A DNA stretch of 64,000 nt from Ciona savignyi. Lineage: Eukaryota; Chordata; Ascidiacea; Phlebobranchia; Cionidae. The stretch covers positions 538,969 to 602,968 of the forward strand of contig CH002525.1 in NCBI GenBank assembly GCA_000149265.1, in the 5' to 3' direction. Numbering within the stretch: position 1 is the first letter of the stretch; every line of letters starts with the position of its first letter. Below, one piece after another: positions 1 to 14,500 of the stretch. Made by a program: the position numbers and the translations under genes. The notes below the pieces were generated by a model. The model worked only from the letters and a program-made list of their open reading frames with translations, was not told the origin of the DNA and ran no database searches.

Positions 1-3000
1 CTCTATGTATATTAAGAGTATGCATGATATCCATAGGCGTAAAGTTCTCCTTATTGTAGGCCGTGCAGGAATTCGAAACCCGTTCGCGCGTGAGCGCGAA
101 AAAAAAATTTCAGGTACACTTTCCTACGTAGACGGTAGCATATTAAAACTACCTACCTCTCAGTAAGTTTTATAGCGCACAGCGGCAGTTTAACTAAGTT
201 AGTAATTACATAAAACACTTAACAACGCTTTCGTTCGTCAAACAACGCTTTCGTTCTTAGGTCATTCCCCCATTAGCTCATGTCAGACTACCGAACCTGG
301 TGTCCGCATCCGACCTTTGATCGGGGATCGGCCGACCTACCCAATCTTATAAAAATTCCTTAGCTTCCGGTTAGGGTATAATCGGTCGGTTTGCGGCCAA
401 AGGACCGAGTTATAAAACAATTTAATCGTCTCGACGTAAACCATTGCACTTTCGTTAGTCGCGTGGAATAAGTGGTGAAACAAAATAATTTAACACTCCA
501 AAGGTGTATGTTACGTCTGGAAAATCAAATGATCTCCGCAATTATAGGCGTAACTAAAAAGTAGATAAACATTAATTTAGTTAGGGCAGGCATATATTCA
601 AGAGGGCATTACGTACCGTAGCGGTATCTTATTAATCATTCTGTAAAACTAAATCATGCAAAGAACAATAAATTGTCACATTTTTGAACCTGAAAATTTT
701 AATTGTGTGAAATGCGTAAAAGAAGTTTTAACGCAATTTTCGCTTTATGTTTTTAATTGATAACAGAAGGTTTATACTAAAGAAACATTAGATTACTCTC
801 TCTTATCATTAGCGTTAGTTTAGAGCGTTCGCACGAGTCATCAAAAAGATACACGCGTCTACTCATTTCGGCCAGTTGCAAGTTGGACCAAGGCCAAGCA
901 AATCCTTCCGCTAAGCGGAAGATTGCTTAATAAATAAAGTTAAAAGATACGGATTAGCTTTCCTAACTGTAATTAATACACTCGATACCGAATATAAAAC
1001 TTTTGCTTGGAATATTTTTTAACTACCTGATAAAAGCGTCTGTTGTTTCTTAATTTGTTGTTTCATTGGAGCATATGATATTAAAACGCAACCTCCCTTG
1101 TATAATCACAGCGAAGGTGCGATCAAATATAAACGCAATACGCTATATATCGATTATAATAATAAATATTTATTATATACGTTTTACCACAAACCGTATT
1201 AAAATTCAAAATTTTGTATGTTAAAGTTAAACTTCAGGTTAAGCTTGATCTGTGCAGTTAAGTAGTGTGAATAACCGTTTAATCGCTCAATTGCTGTAAA
1301 GTTGAACTATATTTCTGTCATAGTTTGCATTTTCGCGTGAGAAAATAATCGTTTTTTTGGACGCGTTTCGGATCGCGATCGGATATGCAAGGATTTTAAT
1401 GATCGTAAAAAATCCTGATACTGGGAAGTATATGAATATTAATTCAGTGTAGAGAACTAGCAATATGCCTCTATACAGTGTTGAGAGAAATTTAGGACTT
1501 ACTCAATCAACATTCCCCCATAACTTATGTTTTCATTGAAAAGTATGCTAAATTAATTACTATAAATTCAACAAAAATAAGAACTAAATATTTTAGATTT
1601 TATATTTTGTGCTAATTAAAAACATAGTTGTTAAAGTGAAATAAATATTTCCAAAAAAAATCTATCTAGTCTTTACATAACTTTCCAATAATTGCGTCAT
1701 ATTTAAAGATGCAATAAACACGTGATTAGCGCGGGGAAAGTGACCTACTTTCTTTGTGTGTGCGCGCGCGCGTCGTATGTGACGCAAAAGATAACTAATC
1801 GTGCTTACCTATTGTCGCACGCATGCTGAGACGTTGTGCTGACGTTCGCATAATTAAAGGAACGATTTTTGTTGAGCGATGAATAGCAACCGCGATTTTA
1901 TGTTTTTAATTTCAAATCCCAACTATTCTTATTCAATTGCTTAAAAAGATTCGAATCCCTAGAGATTCGAATCTCTAAGATTCGAGATTCTATATTGTGC
2001 ATCCCTATTTATATATGAATAATTTTTATATTTTTTTGAATCGTTAGGCCGTGCGACGCACGGCCGCATGGCCATACTTTACGCCACTGATGATATCTGT
2101 TAATGGCCGAATTTATATAAAATTGTGTCATGGCTGGCCAGCAAGTTTTTTTATAATTTTTTTTTAAAACTAATAAAAGTCTAAACAACAATGCAAAAAA
2201 AAAGGAAAACCGTTTTAATTAATATCAATTTGTTTGTGGTACGTCTTATTACTACATGATTACTTGGAGCGCTTAAATCGCTTTGAGAGTTCGTGTTAGA
2301 GTTAACGTTAGGATTCCAAGCGATCTTGTAGTAGTTAGAGACACCTTTTTGTTTGTGCACATTGTTTTTTAAAATATAGGCTTTCAGATGATGTGCAGGA
2401 ATCAACTGTCTACCATGTTATTCATAATTCGCATTTATATTGTTCACACAACAATCTACAATAATTCAGTTTTTTTACTGTCTTTCCAATTTTGTATTCA
2501 ATTAAACAAAAAATGTTAAACATCAAATTTGTATTACATGTCAATTTTTATATGTTAACCTCAGTGAAAAATGTAAACTTAAAAATATGTTAGATATAGC
2601 ATCAATTTGTTTTATGCCATTATCGATGCTGCGCATTAACGGGTTAAATAAATGCAAAACAAATTCATCATAAAAACTAAATCCGCATGTTATGAAATGA
2701 GAATTTAGTATTTATCTTTTTTGTTCTTACTTTTTTGACATTAATAAGACTATCCATGATTAAAGCTGGACTAGAAGTGCCAACACATAGTACAATAACA
2801 ATTATTCCTAGGCATAGTACACCAAACTAAATTAGTACCCACTGCTCAATAGCAAAGATTTACAGGTTCCATTTCAGTTAAATAATTGCACTGCCAAACC
2901 ATATATTGTAATAATTTAAATTATTGATTTTAGAATATAAACTGTATGCTGTTAATAATGCGAATTGTAAACCTTGACTTTAGTTTTTAGGTGAAATGTC

Positions 3001-3114
3001 GATTTTAATGCACTTTTAATATGTTTACCAAATTCCTAATATGTATGCTAGTTAAGGCTAATGATTTGGTATTTTTGTTGTGGATCGTTTCAACTTTACC
3101 AATATTCTGCGCAG
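1..3114. other. Non-coding stretch upstream of the RPS26 exons
   Basis: No coding exon could be supported here on either strand. The DNA is AT-rich with a few GC-richer islands, for example around 290-400. A short block at about 1950-1992 holds three imperfect copies of a palindromic motif (GATTCGAATC-type). Because the first RPS26 exon recognised begins at 3115 with an acceptor, this stretch is probably RPS26 intron or 5' flank. I did not find the expected N-terminal S26 exon in it, so that exon may lie before the window. Confidence 0.5.
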
Positions 3115-5121
3115 AAACATTGTGGATGCAGCTGGAATGAGAGATTTATCGGATGCCAGTGTGTACGACTCCTATGCTCTACCCAAGATGTACTACAAGG
3201 TCTACTACAGCGTATCTGCTGCTATTCATTTGAGGTGATTAATGTGCTGGTTATTTTGAATAATTTATTAGTCCGCGTTTTCTATGAACTGGTTTAAACA
3301 AAAGTATTAAATAGAAACAACGTTCTTATTTTCACATTCTCGCAGAAAGTAAGATTTACAGATCTCTTTCTATATGTTTAGACAATTTTTCCCCTGCAAT
3401 TTATTTTTGACAAAAAAATGTATTTTCTGAATTAAAGCCATAGACTCCTTAAAGAAAGGACTGCCATTGTCATGCTTGGGGTTTGGAACTTGGGTGCTAG
3501 ATTTAACTGGTTGTAGTATTTTCCATAGTTAAATTGACTTGGGCCATGTGTTTTTTAATATTAATTTCCCCCATTATGTATAGAAGTAAAGATCATAAGC
3601 CTACTGTGTAAAATATTTAAAAACGGCAAATTTTAGTAATATTCTAACGTGTTTTGGAGTTGGAATAACGTCTTGATATTGCTGAAGTTGCGCGTTTTAT
3701 GCAACATGTGGTCTAGTAGGCGCTGCGAAAATACGTAACAGTATAAAAAAGGCCAACATTTTAAAAGGTCCGTTTTGAAAATCTAGCACCCAAGTTCCAA
3801 ATCCCGAGCGGCACAGTGTGCAGTTCTTTCTTTAAGAAGTCTATGATTAAAGCAGTAAAAGAGTTGTTGCATGTAATTATGATATGATTAAGTGTGAATT
3901 CTTTTAAAATGCATTAACGATGTAGTTAGTTTTGTGTGTGTGTGTTCACTGTGTTGTATACCAACTTAACCCGACCAACCTTGAACGGCCCGAATAACTA
4001 CACCTGTTAATATCAGAACTAGCAAAAAATTGTTTTTAGCAATGTACCCACTGTCATATGATTGCCAGCTAACAAAGCAAAACTTTTATTTAAAAAAAAA
4101 TCCATGTGAATTCTTTTAGGACAACACAAATTTCAATACCTAAAATTCATGCACATATAACTATTTAATACAGCAAAAATACTTACACACATAGTTTTGC
4201 AGTCTATTTGGCGTACCGGTGCAGTGTTTATTATTTAATCGGTAACTTACATTGCAACGCTTTGTCTCATCCTTCATCTTTATTTATAGTCAAGTAAAGG
4301 TGCTACCACTCCCCTGTTTTAATCAATTAGTTAAAAAAAGTTTATATGCAGAAGCAAGTGTATGTATGATGGTTAGTAACGCTAAGTCGTTTCCTTTAGC
4401 TTTATTAATTAAGGAATCTTTAGCTAAGTGTATGTAAGGATGGATTTGGCCGTGGTCCAACTTGCACCTGGTCGTAAAGAGCGGACATGTGTATCTTTTT
4501 AATAATTGGTGCAAATGCGCTCAGTTCCCGAGGATAATATGAAAAAGAAAACTAATATTTCTTTAATATATTAAAAGTCTGCCATCAATTAAAAACAGAA
4601 AGTGAAAATTTAAGCATTTTACAAAATTAAAATTACCAAATTTAAAATTCCAATGAGTCGATGATTTGTTATTATTTACAAGATTTAGTTCTACAAAATG
4701 CTTATGTGAATTTACCGCCTAGGGTCTTCTTATTGAATCTTATTATTCATTTGAGTGTCAACATAATATTAACATCCATTTACGCATAAGATTGTTTAAT
4801 TTTCAACTAAGTTATGCTTGGTTTGCATGTAAGAAAATTTAAAGTACGTATACTTAAACACAATCATACTAACCAAATATTTATAGGCATAGGACTATAA
4901 CAACTCTTGCTATGGAATGGATGTTTGACATAACAATACCTAAAGTGTTACAAAAGTTTTCCCGATGAAATTAGTTTTCCCCATAACTCATTTTCACTAT
5001 GATTAGATTGGTGAAGAATCGTTCCCACCTCGCTCGAAAGGACCGCACTCCACCCCCACGATTCCGACCGGGTGGGCAACAACAACAGCAACAAAACCAG
5101 ACACGTCCACGCGTCTCATAA
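3115..5121 (+). CDS. RPS26: 40S ribosomal protein eS26, 3' two exons (partial)
   Basis: Structural protein of the small ribosomal subunit near the mRNA exit channel. Two exons are visible: 3115-3234 (acceptor GCGCAG, donor AG|GTGATT) and 5007-5121 (acceptor GATTAG, stop TAA at 5119-5121). Phases agree, since AG plus A completes an arginine codon. The first exon encodes the block beginning [20 protein letters not shown]; the second carries the family hallmark KDRTPPPRF followed by a Q-rich tail. AATAAA signals follow from about 5124. The upstream exons, which should carry the N-terminal basic stretch and first CxxC, were not found. Oddity: the second zinc-binding pair, CVSC in human eS26, reads SVSA here. 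Identity is secure from the conserved C-terminal half; whether this is the only eS26 gene or a divergent paralogue cannot be told from the window. Confidence 0.88.
4425..4700 (+). repeat. Dispersed repeat, copy 1 (partner near 37.6 kb)
   Basis: Inside the RPS26 intron. Blocks such as TGTATGTAAGGAT, TATCTTTTT, the run ACTAATATTTCTTTAATATA and TTACAAGA.TTAGTTCT recur in the same order and orientation at about 37640-37905, with divergent sequence between. This is an old interspersed repeat of roughly 270 bp. No coding capacity or clear terminal repeats were seen. Confidence 0.6.
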
Positions 5122-5590
5122 GTGCTGAATAAATAATAAATCTCCACCAATGTTGTTTATTTGTTTGAAAGTAATGAGAATATCATGTAGTATTTATTCA
5201 TGCCCTTTTCCAGAATAGAAAATGTATTAACCTAGCAAGTTGCAATGCATAGTTACGGGCATAAAAGGAAAATTACAAGAATCCAAATCTGACCTGTAAC
5301 AATGGTATAGAAGTATTTCCAAAATGTTCGTATGAGGACCCTGTGTATTAAATTAGTATCTATTTTAAGAAAAAAACAGCAGCACTGTGTAAGTTTACAA
5401 TAGTAAAGCTAAAAAAAGTGGACATCGTTGATTGCATAAGTATCAAAGATAAATAGAATTTTATAAAATGAGGATTAATATTAAAAGGAGTAGTAAAAGC
5501 AACACAACTGCTATGTGTTTGGCACAAGTTATTAGATCGTGCGTGCTCACTTTTTTCAATACATTTTCTGATAGTTGTTTAATGCGGATT

Positions 5591-8500
5591 TTAAATTGCC
5601 TTGGAATTGGAAAAATAAGTTTTATTCATCAAAATTGGAGAAGATGTACTATCTACGGAATGACTACGTACGTCTTTTCCATTAAAATAATTTGCTTTTT
5701 CAACATGAGCAATGTTTAGAAGGTCACTTTGACTTTTATGCCTATTTTGTGGATAATTTGCTTGTTTCATTGGGACATAGTTGAGGGGGGGCAGTGGAAA
5801 CGCTTCTTCTGCACCATCCAGTGAGTGAATGTTTTCTCTCGACCTGGCACGTGCTTTCGTCAAGTGCTTCCTAGCAATGGTGCTCTCATGTTCTCGTAAC
5901 CTTCTGATTTCTATCATGCTGTGTTGATTGTCTGGTTGGGTGTCAGTTGAAATAACGCTGGAACGCGAGGCAGTTCTAGGATTTCCTCCGCTATCATCAC
6001 TTACACCATCTGTACTTGGATTTCTACTTTTTAAGTGTTCACTGCTGTCCCCTGAAAAACATAACACATATAGAACATTCCTAGTGGATAGGTAAGTGTA
6101 AGTGGCATTACATAGTAAAGTCAGATTACCTTGTGTCTTCGATGGAAAAACGAAGCCTTACCCAACGACATAACTAACTTACTGGCAGCTAGTTTTGACG
6201 GCCGATTACCTAACCAGCCAAACAAATATATATATATTTGTATGTATTGCTGGTTAGATCAGCCTTTGTCAGTTGTGTCATTACTTCTTGCACAAAGCAC
6301 ATATGCCATCTAAACCTCGTGGATTAATTCACCTAGTATAAAACTTTTGAACGTTAAACATTAAAAGTTACCTTGTACAAAAAATACGTTTTGACATATA
6401 AAGGATTTTTACTGCATACCTGTTGATTTAGGGTTTGTGGGTAATTGGTTTTTATTCTTCTTGTGTGTTTCAGGATTGTTTACTATCTGTGGGTGCACCA
6501 TAAGTCACTCCACCTTGGACAAGCTGAACTGGCTTCCTCAGGATCTCTGAGCCATCGCTATCAACCACAGATATGATCTGGATGTAGGTTGGATGGATGT
6601 GTCATTTCTATCTTAGTAGTAAGCTCAGTTAAAAAAAAATGTCTTTGCAGGCAGCTGAAATGGCTATTAGATTAAATCCAGTCAATGGCTAGTCAGTTGT
6701 GTACCCTCCATGATTCATTGTTTTTAAAAGAGTGTTTTGCTGAGTAACCATGGTGGTGATTCTCCATTTTTTGGGGTTGAAAGCAGCATGTGCTAAGCTG
6801 CGTGGCGGTGTTCTTGTTTAGCTGTAAAGTTTTGTAATAGCAGAGCAGTGCTTTTTAAATAAAAGTGTTGATTGTGCATCTGCTGGCTGTTTTGTTGGAA
6901 AAAAGTAGCCGATGTACGAAGGGGTATGGACTTAAAATTTGTAAGTACAATTTTGTAGGATTTTGAGTTTAGGTTGCAGATCTAAGCTTCAATTTTAAAT
7001 TGTGAAAAAATCTAACACTTCCTATGTCAGGATTTTGAGTGACAGCTGTTTTTGTAAGGTCAGTTTGCATTGGAGAGATAGGGATAATAATTAGTTGAAC
7101 GTCTCCTTTAGTACACCCCACCACAATCCACTGGATTGTGAAAGAGGCTTACACAACTGGTAAACATTGCACACCGACTAAGCATCTGCTTAACCATTTT
7201 CCATAGACATTGAAAGATAAAAGAGGATGGAAAGTCATGTATAAAAATAATTATTCAGAATAACGGTTTACCACTCTGGGTGCCGATTTTGAACTTTTTT
7301 CTTTGCTGGTCTGCTCCTGGCTTTCTGAGGTTTTGTCATTGGAAGGTGATCCCGGGCACACTTTGTCATATTCTGTTAAACGATGCCAGTGAATACAACG
7401 TACTCTTGGAAAAACAAACAGCAGTCAATTCTTTACCATGGTCAACATTTTCACATTTTGCTTTTCTCCGTTTCTGCTTGAAACAGTATATAGCCAATGC
7501 CAGTAGCAGCAGAAGCAAAATACTTCCTCCAACACAAGCAAGGATGGTTTTTAGGCGAATCGAGTCAGCTGCTGGATCTGCACATACCTCTCTGGATTCT
7601 GTACAATAAACAAGGTTGGCATGAAGTATGGAGTCAGATAGACAAGCATCCCTCATGGAGGAATATCAACGTTGCTGTCAGTGCCCTGACACAAGAACAC
7701 AACTATCTAATTAGTAGCAATAAAAAAATTGCAAAATAAAATAATTTTACCATAGCCAGGCAATCGTGCGAACTCCACCCCCTTGTAGCAATCTTCTGTG
7801 AGCGTGCAGTAGGGGTTGGGGAGAAATCGAGTAGCGTCGCTACTTTGGTGGCACCAGGTGCACCCAACTTGTCCTGAACAATTCGCAGCACTTTTCTGCT
7901 CAGATATTAACACCAGAGTTGCATGATTATTTTATTCATACATTTTGTTTAATATTTTATAAGCTGTTTTTCTGTGATACAACATTTATTAATTATAAGA
8001 TTAAATACTGCTCATATATTTAATATACAAACATTCCGGTTATTTTTATAACCATAATCAGTGGTAGAGTAAGGGGTCTATGGAATCTTTTTTTAAATAA
8101 AGATTTGATAATATCACTGAATTTTCTACTATTATGATGTTGTTCATAGGAACTTAAATGTTAAACGGATAAATGAATATAGTAGCAATCAAACCCAAAA
8201 CCCTTAGTTTTCCCTTAGCAACAACACTGAAAAAAACAAAGTATTCACCTAAAAGCCATCACAATCGAATGGGTGACAATAGCTTTATCAAACTGAATGT
8301 GAAACAAGGTACCCTCATGATAAATCGTGATATGACAACTGTCACGGTTTCACTTACGGTAATAAAAAAAAAATATTTTTAAGATATAATTATTTCATTA
8401 TGGGTTAACTGTTTGGGGAATCTATTGTCCACGATGGGGTTTGTTTTAGTGGCGAAAAATGTGTAAATATTTTTAAAAATACAAACCGATAAATGGCAAC

Positions 8501-11500
8501 TGGCTGTTATACATTTAGGTAAGCTGTCCTGTATACACTCGGAGAAAGGGATAAGTTCTGGTCGCTCTGGGTAACATGTGGGTATGTCTTCATCCACCTG
8601 TGTGATATCCCAATATTTGAATATAACCAATTAAACTTTGCAATTACAAAATTTACAGAAATGACAATTAAAAACAACTTTATAAAAAAAAACAGGCCAG
8701 TAAAAACAAGGGCAATTATGCCTTTAGTCAGGTTAATAAAAAAGCTGTTTTGAATTTTTTTTATCACAATTTGAAAATCCACTAGACCAAGATAATGATT
8801 ATTGAGTCTTGCCCAGGGACACAGCACGGGAATCAAATATGGAACCGGCACGGACATGACTGCCCCACTTAACCCCTACATCAAGTGGTTGGTAGGTAAT
8901 ACACTTACCCGAATCACATTATCACAAGCGTCCACATCAACCGGGTAGCTGCACGGGCATTGCCACGTTCCATCATAATATGAACCACTTCTGTTACTAC
9001 AAATCTGTGTATTTAAAGTATTACGTATACTGGTGATATCGCGTCGTGGAGCTATTAACAGTATTAAGTGCCTTGCCTAAAGACACAAAGGACTGGAAAT
9101 GGGCTGGTTTCGATATAATCACCTCCAGGCTAACATTTTACCAAAAGTTCAAACAATACACTGCCAACCCAAAGCTGTTAAGACATGTTAAATGTTTTAA
9201 ACTGTTTGATTTTTTAACAACCCATTTGCTTCCATTGTAACGAATAAATGTTATGAATGTGCCTTATAGATTACAACAGTGCCAACAAAATAAACACACC
9301 TGACTTTTGGATCTACAATCCTGATTGAAGCACCAGTCTTTGTTCGGTCTGGCCACAAGGTACAAATTGGTGTTGGCCACTGACTGCAAAAAATACTGCG
9401 AACACTGGTTGCTGGGAATAAAAAAACTGTTTTACATGATGCTTGTGATTATCTCTGTGTGTTTAAGTATAAAAACTACCCTATAATGTAGGGTCTTATA
9501 ACATTTACACTGCTCAGATTTGTCAGACCTTATTTTCACAGTAAGGTTGCGAGAACTATTGCAGTGCATTGTTTATAAGATAACTTCGAGTTTTAAACCA
9601 ATTACCTGCCAGATCGGGACTTCCAATCTCATTCTTCATTTCACAGGGCTAGACCAAACATTAATATGTTTTTTTGTTCAACCCATCAATTTACTAGTAA
9701 AGCAGAACTGACTAAACCGCTCGTTTCAAACCCCTCAACCTTTCATTTAACAGTTCACTTGGACAGCCTTATCAGCTAACCGTCCAAGCAAATATTAATT
9801 AAGTGATATTTGACTGATTTGGTTTGCACAAAGTGCAACAACGGGAAGGATACTTATTTTTAACCCAGAGTAACAAACTACACTTATCAGTAGAAAAGCA
9901 TTAGTGCCCTAAAACTCACTTTGATTTGGAAACATTTAAGCTGGCGTTTGGATGCAACTCGTACCATATTCTGTACAAGTTTTGGCTTAAATCCAGGCAT
10001 CGTTTTCTTGTGATGAAATTGGCATCTTGAAGTAACGTGAGTAAGGCTTTGTCACCTATTCAAGAAATTGTACAAAATACTACTGAATGAATTTAAAATA
10101 AGAATGGTGATATCTATTTCCATGGATGGACAACGAAAGGCTTTATTATCTTGGTTAATATTGTACCCACAATGAGGTTGCAAGACCTGTTACATTGAGC
10201 TTATTAGATATTTTTAAATTTACTAGACCAACATTAATTATGTGTACATAATGCTATTTTCAGACCTTTCAGGAATATCCTATTCCATCACAATATATTT
10301 GGTATAATAAGTGAAATATACCAAATATTACCCGTTCAAAAATTACACTGGTCAACAAAAACATAGTTTTTTTTTTAAACGAGAACAAGAACACTTATTT
10401 CTGGCTAATATCGAGGCGCTGATTCCGAATCTGACATTAGTTTTCTGCTAGCACATCAGGATTTTGAGATATGAGGGGTATGGTGTCTAAGATTGAGTGT
10501 ATTTTGTGTCCCATAAATGACCATATTTCTGCCATTAACATGACTGCTGGAACTTTACAAATTTTCGAATCTGTAGACCAGCAAAGATTTCTTCTTTCAA
10601 CTTAGCTAGGCTTGACTATAGCATGGGAAACTTTAACAGAGAAATTCAAAACCATTTGAATTCTGTTTTGCCATAGCTTTCACTAAGTCCTTTATCAATC
10701 CTAGCTTGATATGCAATGGTGGCAATAAAACTTAAAAAAAAAAAAAAAAAAAAGTAAACTATAGTTTAAAACAGCTCTTCAAAATCATGGCAATAACATC
10801 AACCCTGAAGGCTGAAGATAAGTCCCAATTGCGCTTCCTGTAGTAACTTATGTTGACATCTTTTTCAACCATATTTCGTTCTTTTAACCTTAATGCAATG
10901 AGCTCCGCTTTTTCCTTGGAAAGACATAGATCTCTAATTAAGGCATTTAAATGTTTTTGTGAAAATATGATGGGATCTTCTGTGGTTTCAGAATCTGTGT
11001 AGTTGGAAGGAATCAATTCGTCAGAGTTGTGTTCATCAGTAGCCTACTGCTATCAGTAGTATCAAGTAAATGTAATGGAGGTACTGGTGGTGGCATTGAT
11101 TTATTATAAGGAACAGGAGTCCTTACTGAATCCAAGTTGGGATATGTTATTTTGTCTCTCTGTTTAAAGGATAAACCCTTTGTTTTAGTAGGAAAAATAG
11201 CAATATTGACAGTGATCGTCAGCGTCACACCAAATCATTGGGATGAAAACCGGCAGAAGACCATTTATATAGCCAGTTGTGCAAGCCTAAGCTGCATATC
11301 TTGCATATTTTATGGGATTCCTAGGTATTATCTTGGTTGCCTCATGGGCAACCAAAATATGCCGCATACATCTTTTTGATATCATGAGTGATTCTTTGCT
11401 GTTTTTTGCTTGTAAACTTTCCACAGACAAAGAAAAATCGATCTGTATGGTTTAAGCAATTTCTGGGAATTATGATATTTATAAATTACTTGTAAAAATA

Positions 11501-14500
11501 GTATGTATATTACTATTTTACAATTACAGAAATAACTAATTTATTTGGATACAACATTACTATATAATGGTAAATATAATTCCCTCAGTTCCGCCTGGTA
11601 TGTTCCTACATTTTTAACTCTCTACTAACTGTATTCTACTCTACACTTAAATAAACTTGCAAAAATATCCCTTCATCCCTTCCTTGTTATTTAGAGCTTG
11701 CACTTGGGTTGTTTTTACATTTAAGAATGTATGTTCTATTGTATTTGGACTGTAAAACAAAAATTGATTTAAAATTGCATAAACCAAAATATCTCAAAAA
11801 CCTGATGTGCTAGAGAAAAAATAAAATCATTTTTGGAATCTGCATTAAAAATACTTTAAGATACGATCATTAGAATCTTTGTTTAAAATTTGCTGTTGAC
11901 CAGTGATTAGCTTACATTCTATAAATGAAAAATCTGGTAGGAATAAGTTTTTATGAATGTAATAAACTAGCATGTGCGAAAAGATTGTTGGGTGTGTTCC
12001 AAAAGAAAGCAAGGTCAGGTGTTTTGTTTCAATAAGATATTTTTGTAATTGCAAATACTGGGTATAAAATTGTTGGACCTTATGTCAGTATACCACAAGG
12101 GCAGTATTCAGAATAGCAGATATATTTATTATTTGCTATTACTTCAATTTTATTGCTTTATTGTAATAAACCTATTCTCATATAATTCAGTAAAAGTTAC
12201 ATCTTACTTGCAATATGCTTCACTTTTATATCATCTTCGTTGGCATTAATATAGTCTTTATGTAGAATAACATTCCCGAAATTGTCAACAAGAATGCAGT
12301 ACCACGAATTTCCCCTAAATAATGAATTACAATAACAAACATTATTCAGTGTTTAAGCAATACTAATTTTAAAACATTGTTTTTTCAGTAATGGAAATTT
12401 TAACCTCGAAAACAAATTAATAAATTATTCAACTTAAATCTTGAAATATCTACTTTTTTTAAAATATTTTACCCCTTGCAATTTGGATAGAGATCTGTTA
12501 GTTTGGTGTATAAATGATACAGAGAAAAGTCAATGCCAACAACTCCAATCACTTTTTCACCGTCTATCTAAAAACAAATTATATAATTAAACAAAGTGGA
12601 TCTGATCAATGTACATCACATAACAACCAAGATAAAGTGCAAAGAAATGGATGCACTTCGGTACTTTGTTTAATCTCCAGTCGATTAACTATATTAGAAA
12701 CATNNNNNNNNNNNNNNNNNNNNNNNNNNNNNNNNNNNNNNNNNNNNNNNNNNNNNNNNNNNNNNNNNNNNNNNNNNNNNNNNNNNNNNNNNNNNNNNNN
12801 NNNAGGTGGTAGTATCAAAACTAGCCATGAGCTAGTCGGTTAAGTGCTTAGAATATGAACCAGTAAATTTTGGGGTTTACAGCAGCAATGTCTCTTTTAT
12901 ATTAAGTATATTGCAATAGCTTTAAACAGAAACCAGATTAGGGGTCTGGGCTAACACAACAATTTCTTATGTTACCTGAATTGTTATCAATATAGAGCAC
13001 AATAATAGCGGTTAGAGTGGGTATGAGGTATTTCGACAATTACCATTGTTATAACAATTGTAGTTGACCAGTCAATGGAATTAAGTAAACCATAAAACAG
13101 TTATAAATAACTTACATCGCTATAAGACTTTGCAACAATAGCATGACTGATGGTTATAACATTACCAGGACCAGCAGCATCTCTGTATGGCGGTGAAAAT
13201 ACGCTGTGTTTTGGTTTCGCTACAGATTGCTCATACCTAATATAAGGAAGTATTTGATCAAAAAAAGACAGAATTCGAATGCTTATCTTAGGTGGAGGGA
13301 AAAACTTTAAATAGTCAAAACAAGAATGTGCGCTAGAATATCACTTTCCCATAGCTTAAGTGTACAGAGAGACCAGAGCTGTTGAAGTGTTGTAGCTATT
13401 TGAAGAAATTTTTACAATAATTAATTAACTCAATTATTCACTGTATCTGGAAGCAGTTTTTTGTCTGGTTTTATCTTACAAGTTTTAAGCTGCCATATCA
13501 ATTAACAGGGACAAATAAAATCTGATCATAATCAGTCTAATACAATTACTTCCAATTTCAAACTTTGAATTACTGCCAAATCAGATCTTAAACACAAAAA
13601 CCGGTAAGTAAATGTTAACTCAACTTTAATTTAAACTTTAAATACAATTTTAACTCTTTAAATTTGCCTTTGTACCATACTTGCTTTACAGTATTGGATC
13701 CATACATAACCTTGAAATTTTAATAACTTCTTACCACACTCTTTTTGTGACATCAATTATTTTAGGAAGTCTAGTACCGGGATAAATCCTATCAACCCCA
13801 TTGGCAGTTCCGACAAATCGAGCTGAAACATGATTTTCACTCTGTTTCACCCACAAGTGATCCACAAACGACGACCACAGTACATCAGATATAACCCCAA
13901 CCGAAAACAACTCTGAAAATGTTAAGGTAAACTAGAGTGGTGCTTGATTTTTTCTTTAAGAGTAGGAAAACATTTTTAAGACATTAGACTATCATATTAC
14001 CAGTGCATCAACAGTCCTGGTGCTGAGACTATTTCCGTATGTTAACCATTGATATTTATTCAATTTATTAGATGTAATGAAATTTCCTGATTTTGAAGAC
14101 AAATGTTGGAAATTGAATGCTACGAAAGAGGCATTTTCCATTAAGTGCTTATGAAATATTTCTATAATAAAGTCGATGAGAAGAAAACTACTTGTCTGAT
14201 CAAAACCCATGTTAACCAGCACTCATTTCTAATCTAAATAATGACAATTAATCTATCACTGGAGAAAAAAAAGCCTTTAAAATGGATACCAGCTAGTTGC
14301 AGCAACTTGCATAAAGTGTCTTACTCAGAATCCCCACACATAAGGGCAGTGATACGCACAAGACAACCAGTGGTAAAATTTCTTATTAAACATAAGTTGT
14401 ACAAAAAACCTGCTATCGCCCTGTATTTGGTGAATACTTCTTGGATGCTTGAGTTTGATTTTGATTCAAAAAGTTCATTAAAAAAGCTGGTATACTGTGC

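Noticed and set aside
3070..3114. Extending RPS26 upstream as [14 protein letters not shown]
   Set aside because: It would add about ten residues relative to the family and runs into stops; the GCGCAG acceptor at 3114 with a pyrimidine-rich lead is the better boundary.
3061..3297. 78-codon open frame reading MIWYFCC
   Set aside because: It is a shifted frame over the true RPS26 exon 3115-3234, which matches the ribosomal protein family in the next frame.
12514..12843. Open frames across the 100-N gap
   Set aside because: Artefacts of the gap, within a CACHD1 intron and antisense to a real exon.
14325..14437. Extending CACHD1 exon 14 to a GTAAG donor at 14324
   Set aside because: That donor leaves a phase that puts a stop in exon 15; the earlier GAA|GTATTC donor keeps the frame and the FSV match to the family.
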